NCBI RefSeq assembly: GCF_003226555.1
Contig: NZ_QKQS01000016.1
Location: forward strand, 62,001 to 126,000
DNA from: Rhodopseudomonas palustris
GTDB lineage: Bacteria; Pseudomonadota; Alphaproteobacteria; Rhizobiales; Xanthobacteraceae
DNA: 64,000 bases
Reading direction: 5' to 3'
This document shows positions 17,430-26,904 of this stretch, in pieces; position 1 is the first letter of the stretch, and each line of letters starts with the position of its first letter. The notes below the pieces were generated by a model that ran no database searches, was not told where the DNA came from, and saw only the letters and a list, made by a program, of their open reading frames with translations. Both the position numbers and the translations under genes were made by a program.

Positions 17430-18615
17430 CCCTGCCGCGCCTTCCGATCCGGCAGCCTGTCAGGGCGGGATCGGTCTGGCCGGCATCCTGAGCGCCGACG
17501 AGGCCGAAGTCGCGAGGGTGCTGCAGATCTGCAATGCCTGCCGCTATTGCGAGGGGTTCTGCGCGGTGTTTCCGGCGATGACCCGCCGGCTGGCGTTCGA
17601 TCAGGCCGATACGCACTACCTCGCCAACCTGTGCCACAATTGCGGCGCGTGCTTGCACGCTTGCCAATACGCGCCGCCGCACGAATTCGCCGTCAACGTG
17701 CCGCAGGCGATGGCCAAGGTCCGGGTGCGAACCTACAAGGACTACGCGTGGCCCTCGGCCTTCGGCCGCCTCTACGACCGCGCCGGGCTGACCGTCGCGC
17801 TCGCTCTGGCGGGAGGTCTGGCGCTGTTTCTGATCCTGGCGGTCGCGATCACCGGAAGCCTGCGCCACGCGCCGCTGGCCGGCAATTTCTACGCGGTGTT
17901 CCCGCACAATCTGCTGGCCGTGCTGTTCAGCGCGGCGTTCTTCTACGCGGTGCTGGCGCTCGGCATCGGCGTGACGCGATTCTGGCGGCAGGTGTCGCCG
18001 GCGCTCGGCGGCGATACGGCCGAGGCCGCGCGGGCGCGGATGCCGGCAGCGGCGGAAGCGGTCTCCGACGTCGCGCGGATGCGTTATCTCGGCGGCGGTC
18101 ATGGCGAGGGCTGCAACGAGGAGAGCGACCGCTTCACGCTGTGGCGCCGGCGCTTCCATCAATCCACCCTGTACGGCTTCCTGCTGTGCTTCGCCGCGAC
18201 TTGCGTGGCGTCGCTGTATCACTACGCGCTCGGCCTGCACGCCCCCTATGGTCTGTTCAGCGCGCCGGTGGTGCTCGGCTCGCTCGGCGGCATCGGACTG
18301 ATCATGGGGCCGATCGGCCTATTGTGGCTCAATTTGCGCCGCGACCCGCAGCATGGCGATCCCGCACAGCATTCCATGGATCGCGGGTTCATCGCGCTGC
18401 TGCTGCTGGTCAGTGCGACCGGCTTCGCGCTGCTCGCGCTGCGCGATACGCAGTGGATGGCGCTGTGGCTCGCGATCCATCTTGCTACGGTGCTGGCGCT
18501 GTTCCTGACGCTGCCCTATGGCAAGTTCGCCCACGGCATCTTCCGCGCCGCGGCACTGCTCAAGTTCAACATCGAAAGGCGAATGCCGAACCGCCTCGGC
18601 GTCGGCGGCGAGTAG
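17413..18615 (+). CDS. tcuB: TcuB-like membrane electron-transfer protein
   Basis: A 400-residue protein joining a ferredoxin-like N terminus to membrane helices. Two cysteine clusters, [11 protein letters not shown] and [11 protein letters not shown], with following prolines, should bind two [4Fe-4S] centres. About six hydrophobic helices follow from residue 130 onward, several with histidines suited to haem binding. TcuB takes electrons from TcuA-bound FADH2 and passes them to the quinone pool. The start inside the end of tcuA implies coupled translation. Last gene before a 93-bp gap. Confidence 0.88.
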   Translation: MRPLADPAAPSDPAACQGGIGLAGILSADEAEVARVLQICNACRYCEGFCAVFPAMTRRLAFDQADTHYLANLCHNCGACLHACQYAPPHEFAVNVPQAMAKVRVRTYKDYAWPSAFGRLYDRAGLTVALALAGGLALFLILAVAITGSLRHAPLAGNFYAVFPHNLLAVLFSAAFFYAVLALGIGVTRFWRQVSPALGGDTAEAARARMPAAAEAVSDVARMRYLGGGHGEGCNEESDRFTLWRRRFHQSTLYGFLLCFAATCVASLYHYALGLHAPYGLFSAPVVLGSLGGIGLIMGPIGLLWLNLRRDPQHGDPAQHSMDRGFIALLLLVSATGFALLALRDTQWMALWLAIHLATVLALFLTLPYGKFAHGIFRAAALLKFNIERRMPNRLGVGGE

Positions 18616-18708
18616 GAAGCGCTGGCTGCGAGGCGCCGCACGTTGTATTGAACATCCCTATAACAAGATGGCTCGTCGAGAGCGCGTGATGTCGGTGGAG
18701 GGAAGCCT

Positions 18709-19557
18709 ATGGTCAACCGCCCGAGTGGAACGGCCGCTACGTCCGGAGGCGCCGTTGCGCAGTATGAAATCTTTGCGCTGCGTTATGCCACGATGCGGAA
18801 TCGCGCAATCTTCCAGAACTTCATGTTTCCCGACGCGCACGAGCAGGCGAGTGATCTCGACTACTTCGTTTGGGTGATACGCGGGGAGGGGCGGACGGTC
18901 CTTGTCGACACCGGTTTCGGCGAAGTCGCCGCGCAGGAGCGCAACCGGGCTCTGACGATCGATCCGGTCGAAGCGTTGCGACGTTTCGGCATCGATCCGC
19001 TCGCCATCGAAGACGTCGTCATTACGCATCTGCACTACGACCACGCGGGTAATCTCGACAGTTTTCCGAATGCTCGCTTTCACGTTCAGGATCGTGAGGT
19101 CTCCTACGCGACAGGGCGCTGCATGTGCCATCGCGCATTGCGGCACCCGTTCTCCGTCACCGACGTGACCACGCTGGTGCGGCACGTCTACGGCGGTCGG
19201 GTCGTCTTCCATGATGGCGATGGCCAGTTGGCTCCCGGCATCAGCCTTCATCTGATCGGCGGCCATTCCAACGGGCTTCAGGTCGTGCGGGTCGAAACGG
19301 CGCGCGGTCCGGTCGTGCTCGCCTCGGATGCCGCGCATTTCTACGACAACATCATCAAGGAAAATCCCTTCCCGATCGTCAGCAATGTCGGCGAGATGTG
19401 TGAGGGATGGCGTGAGCTGAAGCGGCTGGCCGGCGGGATCGACGGAATTGTCCCCGGGCACGATCCACTGGTCGCTGCGCTTTATCCCGCAGTGGCGGGG
19501 CACCCCGACGCCTTCATGCTGCATCAGCCGCCACAGCAACAGCTTCCGTCGAAGTAG
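18709..19557 (+). CDS. MBL-fold metallohydrolase, AHL-lactonase-like
   Basis: A 282-residue zinc hydrolase. The metal-binding motif HLHYDHAGN (about residues 106-114), a further histidine in GGHSNG, an aspartate in ASDAAH and a late histidine in VPGHDP complete a dinuclear site. The closest named type is N-acyl homoserine lactonase (quorum quenching). In this catabolic context it could instead open a pathway lactone. A GGAGGGAAG ribosome-binding site precedes the ATG at 18709. It follows tcuB on the same strand and may belong to the same regulon. Confidence 0.85.
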   Translation: MVNRPSGTAATSGGAVAQYEIFALRYATMRNRAIFQNFMFPDAHEQASDLDYFVWVIRGEGRTVLVDTGFGEVAAQERNRALTIDPVEALRRFGIDPLAIEDVVITHLHYDHAGNLDSFPNARFHVQDREVSYATGRCMCHRALRHPFSVTDVTTLVRHVYGGRVVFHDGDGQLAPGISLHLIGGHSNGLQVVRVETARGPVVLASDAAHFYDNIIKENPFPIVSNVGEMCEGWRELKRLAGGIDGIVPGHDPLVAALYPAVAGHPDAFMLHQPPQQQLPSK

Positions 19558-20054
19558 TCAGCCTGCGATCGTCTGTCCCGGTTTGCTGCGCCCAGCGCGT
19601 TGGCGCGATGTTCGAGCCAGCCTCGAACCCGGGATGGACCGACGTCTTTGACCGGAAGATCATGCCGGCGGATCGGGCGGGCCGTCTCGCCGTCGACTCC
19701 GGCTCCGGCTGACACATGACGCGAACGCTGCCCTCCCAGGCGACAACACTTCGAAAAAATTGAAGATTTGCGAAGGCGGAGGTCACCCGCACCGGCGCGA
19801 ATTCGGCGCATCGCCATATCCCCCGCGGACTGAACCGTTCAAATTTGAGCGAATCGTCGTGCCAAGGCAATGGCCCAGCGCGGCGACGGGGAGGTCGTGC
19901 GTTTGTGACGGTTGCTTCGGCGTGCGACAAGGGGGAAGAGTCCTGCAGCTGACCGGGGCTAGATTGCAGAAGACCACGGTTTCGCGCGAGTGCGTGGAGG
20001 CAACGAGTTCACAATGTCTAAGCGTCGTCACAGTGCCCCGGTGATGTGGGGCTC
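19558..20054. other. Intergenic region without a supported gene
   Basis: About 500 bp between the metallohydrolase and the LysR gene. A minus-strand reading at 19514-19930 has no family resemblance and overlaps the metallohydrolase end. A short palindrome TCAAATTTGA lies at 19839-19848. No RNA gene was recognised. Confidence 0.5.
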
Positions 20055-20945
20055 ATGATGCGCCGTCGTTTGCCGTCGCTGATCGCGCTCCGTGCCTTCG
20101 AGGCTGTCGGGCGCACCGGCAGCGTCCGCGCCGCCGGAGACGAATTGGCGGTCAGTCATACCGTCGTCTCGCGGCATCTGCAGAATCTGCAGAAATTTCT
20201 CGGCGTTGCGTTGGTCCGCGGCGAGGGGCGCGGCGTCATCTTGACCGAGGCCGGCGTCAACTTTCACGCGCAAATTTCGCAAGCCTTCGACATCATCGCG
20301 CGCGCCACCACGTCCGCACGGCCGACGTCGCTGCCGACGCTGAACATTTGGTGTATTCCGGGCATCGCCAATCGGCTGCTGCTGTCGCGGCTGCCGGAAT
20401 TGACCGGGCCTCCGCGCAACTGGGAGGTGAATCTACAGCCGACGTTGACTCATCCAGACTTGTCGCGGGCCGAAGCCGACGCCGAGATCGTCTATGCCGA
20501 CGTCATCGACTCCCGCGGACCGCTGATGGCGGAAATCCTATTGCGGCCGCGCGTGTTTCCGGTCGCCAGCCCGGCCTATCTGGCGCGCTATCCGGCGATC
20601 ACCAGTCTCGAGGATCTGTCGCAGATCGCGCTGATCCATGAAGAGTCGACCATGCAATGGACCCGTTGGTTCGAACTCGCGGGCCTCGACGATCTGCCGC
20701 CGCTGCGCGGCCAACGGTTGTGGCACGCCCATCTGGCGATTGAAGCGGCACGGCTCGGGCAGGGCGTCGCGCTTGGCAACGAGGTGCTGGTCGAGGACGA
20801 TCTGCGTTCCGGCGCGCTGGTCGAGGTGATCAGTTCGTCGGTTTATATGGAGACTTATCAGCTCGTTGCGCTGAGAGAGCGGTGGGACGATCCGGAGATC
20901 GTTGCATTGCGAAACTGGCTGAAGCAAGTGCTGTCGGAGATCTAG
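20055..20945 (+). CDS. LysR family regulator (GcvA-like)
   Basis: A 296-residue LysR regulator. The N-terminal helix-turn-helix (LIALRAFEAVGRTGSVRAAGDEL ... SHTVVSRHLQNLQKFLG) and the substrate-binding domain (from about residue 95) are of GcvA type. The start was placed at the ATG pair 20055/20058; the upstream GTG reading adds only three residues. Same strand as gabT, 184 bp downstream, so it probably regulates the gab/dpp genes. Confidence 0.9.
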   Translation: MMRRRLPSLIALRAFEAVGRTGSVRAAGDELAVSHTVVSRHLQNLQKFLGVALVRGEGRGVILTEAGVNFHAQISQAFDIIARATTSARPTSLPTLNIWCIPGIANRLLLSRLPELTGPPRNWEVNLQPTLTHPDLSRAEADAEIVYADVIDSRGPLMAEILLRPRVFPVASPAYLARYPAITSLEDLSQIALIHEESTMQWTRWFELAGLDDLPPLRGQRLWHAHLAIEAARLGQGVALGNEVLVEDDLRSGALVEVISSSVYMETYQLVALRERWDDPEIVALRNWLKQVLSEI

Positions 20946-21129
20946 CCGCGATGCCGAATGCGAGCGCTCTGGCCACGCGTTGAGCGAAGCGCCCAACAAA
21001 GCATCAGTCTCTGCTCTCAATGGTGCAGCATTTTTCGATTGGTGCATGGAAGTCACCAGATCGAACTTACAAGCTGATTGATTGTCCTCGTCGTCGCTTT
21101 AGCGTTGTCGTCAGTTCAGGAGAGAGCTG

Positions 21130-22404
21130 ATGACGAATAGTGAATTGCTGGCGCGCAGACAGGCGGCTGTCGTGCGAGGTGTCAGCCAAGCAACGCCGGT
21201 ATTTGCAGAGCGTGCGCTGAATAGCGAGATCTGGGACGTCGAGGGCAAGCGCTACGTTGATTTCGCCGGCGGCATCGCCGTGCTCAACACCGGTCATTGC
21301 CATCCGCGCATCGTCGCAGCGATCCGGGAGCAGCTCGATCGCTTCACCCACACCTGTTTCCAGGTGGCGCCCTATGAGGGTTATATCAAACTCGCCGAGC
21401 GGCTGAATCAATTGGCGCCGATCAACGGACCGCTGAAGTCGATCCTGCTCAGCACCGGCGCGGAAGCCACCGAGAACGCCGTGAAGATCGCGCGCGCCGC
21501 GACCGGGCGCAGCGGCGTCATCGCCTTCACAGGCGGCTTTCATGGACGGACCGCGTTCGCGTCGGCGATGACCGGCAAGGTCATTCCCTACAAGAAGGCG
21601 CTCGGCCCGCCGCTGCCCGGCGTGTGGCATGTGCCGTTTCCCGCGGCCGGCGGCGACGTCTCCGTCGAGGACGCGCTACGCTGCGTCTCGTTCGTGTTCA
21701 AGGCCGATATCGACGCCTCGCAGGTCGCGGCGATCATCATCGAGCCGGTGCAGGGCGAGGGCGGCTTCCACCAGGCGCCGCCCGAACTGATGCGTGGTCT
21801 GCGCAGGCTGTGCGACGAGAACGGCATCGTGCTGATTGCCGACGAGGTGCAGACCGGTTTCGGTCGCACCGGCAAGATGTTTGCGATGGAGCACTACGAC
21901 GTGCAGGCCGACATCGTCTGCGTCGCCAAGAGTCTCGCCGGCGGCTTGCCGCTGTCGGGCGTGATCGGCCGCGCCGCGATCATGGATGCGGCTGAGCCGG
22001 GCGGCCTCGGCGGCACCTATGCGGGCAATCCGTTGGCGTGCGCCGCCGCGCTCGCAGTGCTCGACGTGTTCGAAGAAGAGAACCTGATTGCACGCGCGAA
22101 CCAGATTGGCGAGCGGTTGCGCAACGCGATCGATCGCTTCGCGCTGTCGAACACGCTGGTGCCGACCTCGGTCGCGCGCGGGCCGGGAGCGATGGTCGCG
22201 TTCGACATTCTCAAGCAGCGCGGCAGCAACGAGCCGGATGCGGAGATGACCAAGCGGGTGACGAAGCTGGCCTACGAGAACGGGCTGATCCTGCTGTCGT
22301 GCGGCACCGCCGCCAACACCATTCGCATTCTGGTGCCGCTGACGGCGTCGGACGAGATCGTCGATGAAGGCTTGGCGATCCTGGAGCGTTGCCTCGCTGC
22401 GTAG
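21130..22404 (+). CDS. gabT: 4-aminobutyrate aminotransferase
   Basis: A 424-residue class III PLP aminotransferase converting GABA and 2-oxoglutarate to succinate semialdehyde and glutamate. Features: ILLSTGAEATENAVKIAR in the cofactor phosphate region, FTGGFHGRT, IADEVQTGFGRTG with the PLP-contacting aspartate, and the Schiff-base lysine in CVAKSLAGGLPLSGV. GGAGAGAGC ribosome-binding site before the ATG at 21130. Followed by a succinate semialdehyde dehydrogenase, which strengthens the assignment. A 5-aminovalerate or other omega-amino acid substrate is possible. Confidence 0.92.
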   Translation: MTNSELLARRQAAVVRGVSQATPVFAERALNSEIWDVEGKRYVDFAGGIAVLNTGHCHPRIVAAIREQLDRFTHTCFQVAPYEGYIKLAERLNQLAPINGPLKSILLSTGAEATENAVKIARAATGRSGVIAFTGGFHGRTAFASAMTGKVIPYKKALGPPLPGVWHVPFPAAGGDVSVEDALRCVSFVFKADIDASQVAAIIIEPVQGEGGFHQAPPELMRGLRRLCDENGIVLIADEVQTGFGRTGKMFAMEHYDVQADIVCVAKSLAGGLPLSGVIGRAAIMDAAEPGGLGGTYAGNPLACAAALAVLDVFEEENLIARANQIGERLRNAIDRFALSNTLVPTSVARGPGAMVAFDILKQRGSNEPDAEMTKRVTKLAYENGLILLSCGTAANTIRILVPLTASDEIVDEGLAILERCLAA

Positions 22405-22441
22405 CACATGGCGCGTCTGCGCCGAGACGGGACTAATCGAG

Positions 22442-23893
22442 ATGTTGATGCCGAGTGATCCCGGCCTGTTGGCCGAGCGCTGCCTGATTGGCGGCAAGTG
22501 GTGTGGTGAGCCGGTCGATGCCGTGTTCAACCCGGCGACGGGCGAGCGCATCGGCGCGGTGCCGCATTTCGGTGCGGACGAGGCCGAGGAGGCGGTGCGC
22601 GCCGCCGATATCGCATTCCGGCAATGGTCGAAGCTGCTCGCCAAGCAGCGCGCGACGATGCTGCGGGCGTGGTTCGATCAGATCATCGCCAATCGCGAAG
22701 ATCTGGCGCTGCTGCTGACGCGCGAGCAGGGCAAGCCGCTGGCCGAGGCGCTGGGCGAGATCGACTACGCGGCGTCTTTCGTGGAGTTCTACGCCGAGGA
22801 GGCGCGGCGCATCTACGGCGAGACCATTCCGTCGCATCGCGCCGATGCCCGCACGATGGTCATCCGCCAGCCGGTCGGCGTCGTCGCGGCGATCACACCG
22901 TGGAATTTCCCCGCCGCGATGATCACCCGCAAGGTCGCGCCGGCTTTGGCCGCCGGTTGCACCGTCGTGATCAAGCCGGCGCCGGAAACGCCGCTGACGG
23001 CGCTCGCGCTGGGCGTACTGGCGCAGCGCGCCGGCTTCCCGCCGGGCGTGCTCAACATCGTCACCGGCGATGCGCCGGCGATCGGTCGGGCCTGGACCGA
23101 GCATCCGACGGTGCGGGCGATCAGCTTCACCGGCTCGACCGAGGTCGGCAAGATCCTGATGCGTCAGGCGGCCTCGACCGTGAAGAAGGTCGGCCTCGAG
23201 CTCGGCGGCAACGCGCCCTTCATCGTGTTCGACGATGCCGATCTCGACGCCGCGGTCGAAGGCGTGATCACGTCGAAGTTCCGCAACATGGGACAGACCT
23301 GCGTCTGCGCCAATCGCATCTATGCGCAGGATGGGATTTACGACGCCTTCGTCGAGAAGCTCACCGCCAAGGTGGCGACGCTGCAGGTCGGCAACGGCGT
23401 CGACGCCGGAGTGACGCAGGGTCCGTTGATCACCAAGGAGGCGATCACCAAGGTCGAGCGTCATGTCGCCGACGCCGTCGGCAAGGGCGCCAAGGTCGTG
23501 CTCGGCGGCAAGCGTCACGCGCTCGGTCGCACCTTCTTCGAGCCGACCGTGCTGGCCGGTGTCACCACCGCGATGCTGATCACCCGCGAAGAGACCTTCG
23601 GTCCGGTCGCGCCGGTGTATCGCTTCACCGACGAGGCCGACGTGATCGCGCAGGCGAACGACTCGCCGTTCGGTCTGGCCGCTTACTTCTATGCGCGTGA
23701 TCTCGGCCGCGTGTTCCGTGTCGCCGAAGCGCTGGAGTCCGGCATGGTCGGCGTCAACTCGGCGCTGCTCGGGGCCGACGTGGTGCCGTTCGGCGGCGTC
23801 AAGCAGTCCGGCCTCGGCCGCGAGGGCTCGCGCCACGGCATCGAGGAGTATGTCGAGACCAAGTACATCCTGCTCGGCGGCCTCGATCGCTGA
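22442..23893 (+). CDS. gabD: Succinate-semialdehyde dehydrogenase
   Basis: A 483-residue aldehyde dehydrogenase that would oxidise succinate semialdehyde to succinate. Shown by VAAITPWNFPAAMITRK, FTGSTEVGK, the general base in LELGGNAPFIVFDDADLD and the catalytic cysteine in GQTCVCANRIY. The additional cysteine two residues on is common in GabD. The ATG at 22442 (MLMPSD) gives the family length. It starts 37 bp after gabT in the same operon. Distinct from the aldehyde dehydrogenase at 9990-11423. Confidence 0.92.
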   Translation: MLMPSDPGLLAERCLIGGKWCGEPVDAVFNPATGERIGAVPHFGADEAEEAVRAADIAFRQWSKLLAKQRATMLRAWFDQIIANREDLALLLTREQGKPLAEALGEIDYAASFVEFYAEEARRIYGETIPSHRADARTMVIRQPVGVVAAITPWNFPAAMITRKVAPALAAGCTVVIKPAPETPLTALALGVLAQRAGFPPGVLNIVTGDAPAIGRAWTEHPTVRAISFTGSTEVGKILMRQAASTVKKVGLELGGNAPFIVFDDADLDAAVEGVITSKFRNMGQTCVCANRIYAQDGIYDAFVEKLTAKVATLQVGNGVDAGVTQGPLITKEAITKVERHVADAVGKGAKVVLGGKRHALGRTFFEPTVLAGVTTAMLITREETFGPVAPVYRFTDEADVIAQANDSPFGLAAYFYARDLGRVFRVAEALESGMVGVNSALLGADVVPFGGVKQSGLGREGSRHGIEEYVETKYILLGGLDR

Positions 23894-23943
23894 CACTGCT
23901 ATCCACATGACGAGAAGATTGAGATTCAGGGGAGACACGAGAC

Positions 23944-25242
23944 GTGGCGACTGAGACATTGACGAAATCGGATGCGATCACCGAGAGCCTGCGTGCTGCC
24001 GTCGATCGCAACTTCGACGACCAGGTCGCGTTTCTCCAGCGCATGGTGCAGTTCCGCAGCCTGCGCGGCGAGGAAGCTCCGCAGCAGGCATGGCTGGCGC
24101 AGCAATTCGCCGACCGCGGCTACAAGGTCGACACTTTCAGTCTCGCCGACGTCGATATCGCCAGTCACCCGAAGGCGGCGCCGATGGACACGATCGATCC
24201 CGCCGGCTCGATGCAGGTCGTCGCCACCCCAGATTATGACGGCAAGGGCCGCAGCCTGATCCTGCAGGGCCATATCGACGTGGTACCGGAAGGGCCGGTC
24301 GATCTGTGGAACGACCCGCCCTTCGCCGCGACCGTGCGTGACGGCTGGATGATCGGCCGCGGCGCGCAGGACATGAAAGGCGGCGTGTCGGCGATGATCT
24401 TCGCGCTCGATGCGATCCGCGCCGCCGGTTACGCGCCCGATGCGCGCGTCCACGTGCAGACCGTGACCGAAGAGGAGAGCACCGGCAACGGCGCACTCTC
24501 GACCTTGATGCGCGGCTATCGTGCCGATGCGTGCCTGATCCCCGAGCCGACCGGCCACACGCTGACGCGTGCTCAGGTCGGCGCGATCTGGTTCAGACTG
24601 CGGGTGCGTGGCACGCCGGTGCATGTCGCCTATTCGGAGACCGGCACCAGCGCCATCCTGTCGGCGATGCATCTGATCCGTGCGTTCGAGGAGTACACCA
24701 AGACGCTCAACGCCCAGGCGGTGCGCGATCCCTGGTTCGGACAGATCAAGAATCCGATCAAGTTCAACGTCGGCATCGTCAAGGGCGGCGACTGGGCGAG
24801 CTCGACTGCAGCCTGGTGCGAACTCGACTGCCGGCTCGGTCTGCTGACCGGCGATACGCCGCAGGACGCGATGCGCGGCATCGAGAAATGCCTCGCCGAC
24901 GCGCAGGCGACCGACAGCTTCCTGTCGGAGAATCCGGCCGAACTGATCTGGAGCGGCTTCCAGGCCGATCCGGCCGTGTGCGAGCCCGGCGGCGTTGCTG
25001 AAGACGTTCTCGCCAGCGCGCACAAGGCCGCGTTCAACGCGCCGCTCGACGCCCGCCTGTCGACGGCGGTCAACGATACGCGGTACTACTCGGTCGACTA
25101 CGGCATTCCGGCGCTGTGTTACGGACCCTACGGTGAAGGTCCGCACGCGTTCAACGAGCGCATCGATCTTGAAAGCCTGCGCAAGACGACGCTGAGCATT
25201 GCGCTGTTCGTCGCCGAGTGGTGCGGGCTGAGGAAGCTGTGA
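23944..25242 (+). CDS. M20 family zinc peptidase/deacylase (ArgE/DapE type)
   Basis: A 432-residue amidohydrolase. Zinc ligands and catalytic residues lie in LQGHIDVVPEG, GRGAQDMKGG and VTEEESTGNGAL, and a further histidine in YGEGPHAFNE near the C terminus. Family members remove acyl groups from N-acyl amino acids or cleave small peptides. GTG start at 23944, with GGGGAGAC upstream. Placed between gabD and a ThDP enzyme, it may free a gamma-amino acid from an N-acyl precursor imported by the adjacent ABC system. Confidence 0.88.
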   Translation: MATETLTKSDAITESLRAAVDRNFDDQVAFLQRMVQFRSLRGEEAPQQAWLAQQFADRGYKVDTFSLADVDIASHPKAAPMDTIDPAGSMQVVATPDYDGKGRSLILQGHIDVVPEGPVDLWNDPPFAATVRDGWMIGRGAQDMKGGVSAMIFALDAIRAAGYAPDARVHVQTVTEEESTGNGALSTLMRGYRADACLIPEPTGHTLTRAQVGAIWFRLRVRGTPVHVAYSETGTSAILSAMHLIRAFEEYTKTLNAQAVRDPWFGQIKNPIKFNVGIVKGGDWASSTAAWCELDCRLGLLTGDTPQDAMRGIEKCLADAQATDSFLSENPAELIWSGFQADPAVCEPGGVAEDVLASAHKAAFNAPLDARLSTAVNDTRYYSVDYGIPALCYGPYGEGPHAFNERIDLESLRKTTLSIALFVAEWCGLRKL

Positions 25243-26828
25243 TGGCGATCGCAGCCGTGTCGACCTCCGCCACACAATCGATGACCGGGGCCGACCGGCT
25301 GTGCGACGCGCTGCTGGCCCACGACGTCGACGTTTGCTTCGCCAATCCGGGCACGTCGGAAATGCATTTCGTCGCGGCGCTCGATCGGCAGCCGCGGATG
25401 CGGTGCATCCTGGGGCTGTTCGAGGGTGTCGTCACCGGCGCTGCCGACGGCTACGCCCGGATGCGCGACCGGCCGGCGGCGACGCTGCTGCATCTCGGCC
25501 CCGGCCTCGCCAACGGTCTGGCCAACATGCACAACGCGCGGCGCGCGCTTTCGCCGATGATCAACATCGTCGGCGATCACGCGGTCGAGCATCTGCCGCT
25601 GGACTCGCCGCTGACCAGCGACATCGACTCCCTGGCGCGGCCGATGTCGCGTTGGGTCAAGCGGATCGGCGATCCGGTGCGGATCGATCAGGACGTCGCC
25701 GAGGCCTGGGCGCAGAGCATGGCGCCGGGAATCTCCACGCTGATCCTGCCGGCCGACATGGCGTGGAACGAACACGTCTATGGCTCCGAGCTGGCGCGCG
25801 GCCAACGGCTGCCGCAGACGCCATTGGAGCGGGAGACCGTCGCCCGCATCGGCACCGCGATCCGCGATGGGCGCAAAGTGGTGTTGCTGCTCACCGGCGC
25901 GGCGCTGCGCGAGGGAGCGCTGCGCATCGCTGACGGCATTCGTCGTACGACCGGCGTGGAGATCTACGCGCAGGGCAGCAACGGCCGGATCGAACGTGGC
26001 CGCGGCCGCGCGCCGATCGCCAAGCTGCCGATGACGCACGACGGCGGCGGTGCGCTGCTGCGCGGGGTCGACATGCTGGTGCTGATCGGCGCCAAGGAGC
26101 CGGTGTCGTTCTTCGCCTATCCGAACCGTCCCGGCCGGCTCGCGCCGCCGTCGTGCGAGATCGTGCGATTGGCGGGACCCGATCAGGATCTGCCGCAGGC
26201 ACTGGAATGGCTCGCGGACGAGGCGGGCGTCAAGCTCGAGGCGGTCTCGGCCGCGCCGGCGGCGGCTTCCGCTCCGGCGGCCGGCGGAGATGCTCTCTCC
26301 GTGGATGCGGTGAACCGTCTCGTGGCAGCAAGGCTGCCGGAGCAGGCGATCATTTGCGACGAGGCGCTGACCTCGTCGGGCTTCTTCGATTATTCCTACG
26401 ACGCCCCGCCGCACGATTATCTGCAGATCACCGGCGGCGCGATCGGGATTGGCATTCCGATGGCCGCAGGTGCGGCGGTCGCGTGTCCCGACCGCAAGGT
26501 GATCAACCTGCAGGCCGACGGCAGCGGGATGTACACGGTGCAGGGACTGTGGACTCACGCCCGCGAAAATCTCGACGTCGTCACCATCGTGTTCTCGAAC
26601 CGCTCCTACGCCACGCTGTGGGGCGAGATGAGCAAGGTCGGGGCGCAGACGCCGGGACGCAATGCGCAGCGGATGCTGCAGCTCGATCAGCCCGAGCTCG
26701 ACTGGACGAAGATGGCGCAGGGCCTGGGTGTCGAAGCGAGCCGCGCCACCACACTGGCCGAGTTCACGCGGGCGTTCGACGCGGCGCTGGCGCGGCGCGG
26801 TCCGTATCTGATCGAGGCGATGGTCTGA
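25242..26828 (+). CDS. Thiamine diphosphate enzyme (acetolactate synthase large-subunit-like)
   Basis: A 528-residue ThDP-dependent enzyme. The N-terminal pyrimidine-binding domain has the catalytic glutamate in LGLFEGVVTGAADGYARM. The C-terminal cofactor domain has the Mg/ThDP motif QADGSGMYTVQGLW ending in IVFSN, reading ADG where most members have GDG. The family includes acetolactate synthase, glyoxylate carboligase and benzoylformate decarboxylase. No small regulatory subunit gene is nearby, so a decarboxylase or carboligase in catabolism is more likely than valine synthesis. The start overlaps the previous stop (TGATG). Confidence 0.82.
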   Translation: MAIAAVSTSATQSMTGADRLCDALLAHDVDVCFANPGTSEMHFVAALDRQPRMRCILGLFEGVVTGAADGYARMRDRPAATLLHLGPGLANGLANMHNARRALSPMINIVGDHAVEHLPLDSPLTSDIDSLARPMSRWVKRIGDPVRIDQDVAEAWAQSMAPGISTLILPADMAWNEHVYGSELARGQRLPQTPLERETVARIGTAIRDGRKVVLLLTGAALREGALRIADGIRRTTGVEIYAQGSNGRIERGRGRAPIAKLPMTHDGGGALLRGVDMLVLIGAKEPVSFFAYPNRPGRLAPPSCEIVRLAGPDQDLPQALEWLADEAGVKLEAVSAAPAAASAPAAGGDALSVDAVNRLVAARLPEQAIICDEALTSSGFFDYSYDAPPHDYLQITGGAIGIGIPMAAGAAVACPDRKVINLQADGSGMYTVQGLWTHARENLDVVTIVFSNRSYATLWGEMSKVGAQTPGRNAQRMLQLDQPELDWTKMAQGLGVEASRATTLAEFTRAFDAALARRGPYLIEAMV

Positions 26829-26904
26829 TGCGGCGACTGTCGTCGTCACGATCAGCTTTCTGGATGAACTATCAGTTTCAACTTCTTGTAACGCGGGGGA
26901 TCTC

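Noticed and set aside
11492-18665. The string CCTATAACA upstream of both the second block (11492-11500) and the metallohydrolase (18657-18665) as a shared promoter
   Set aside because: A nine-base match is not significant here, and no properly spaced -35 element was found at either place.
19514-19930. Minus-strand open frame in the gap before the LysR gene
   Set aside because: No motif, overlaps the end of the metallohydrolase gene, and codon use is unlike neighbouring genes.
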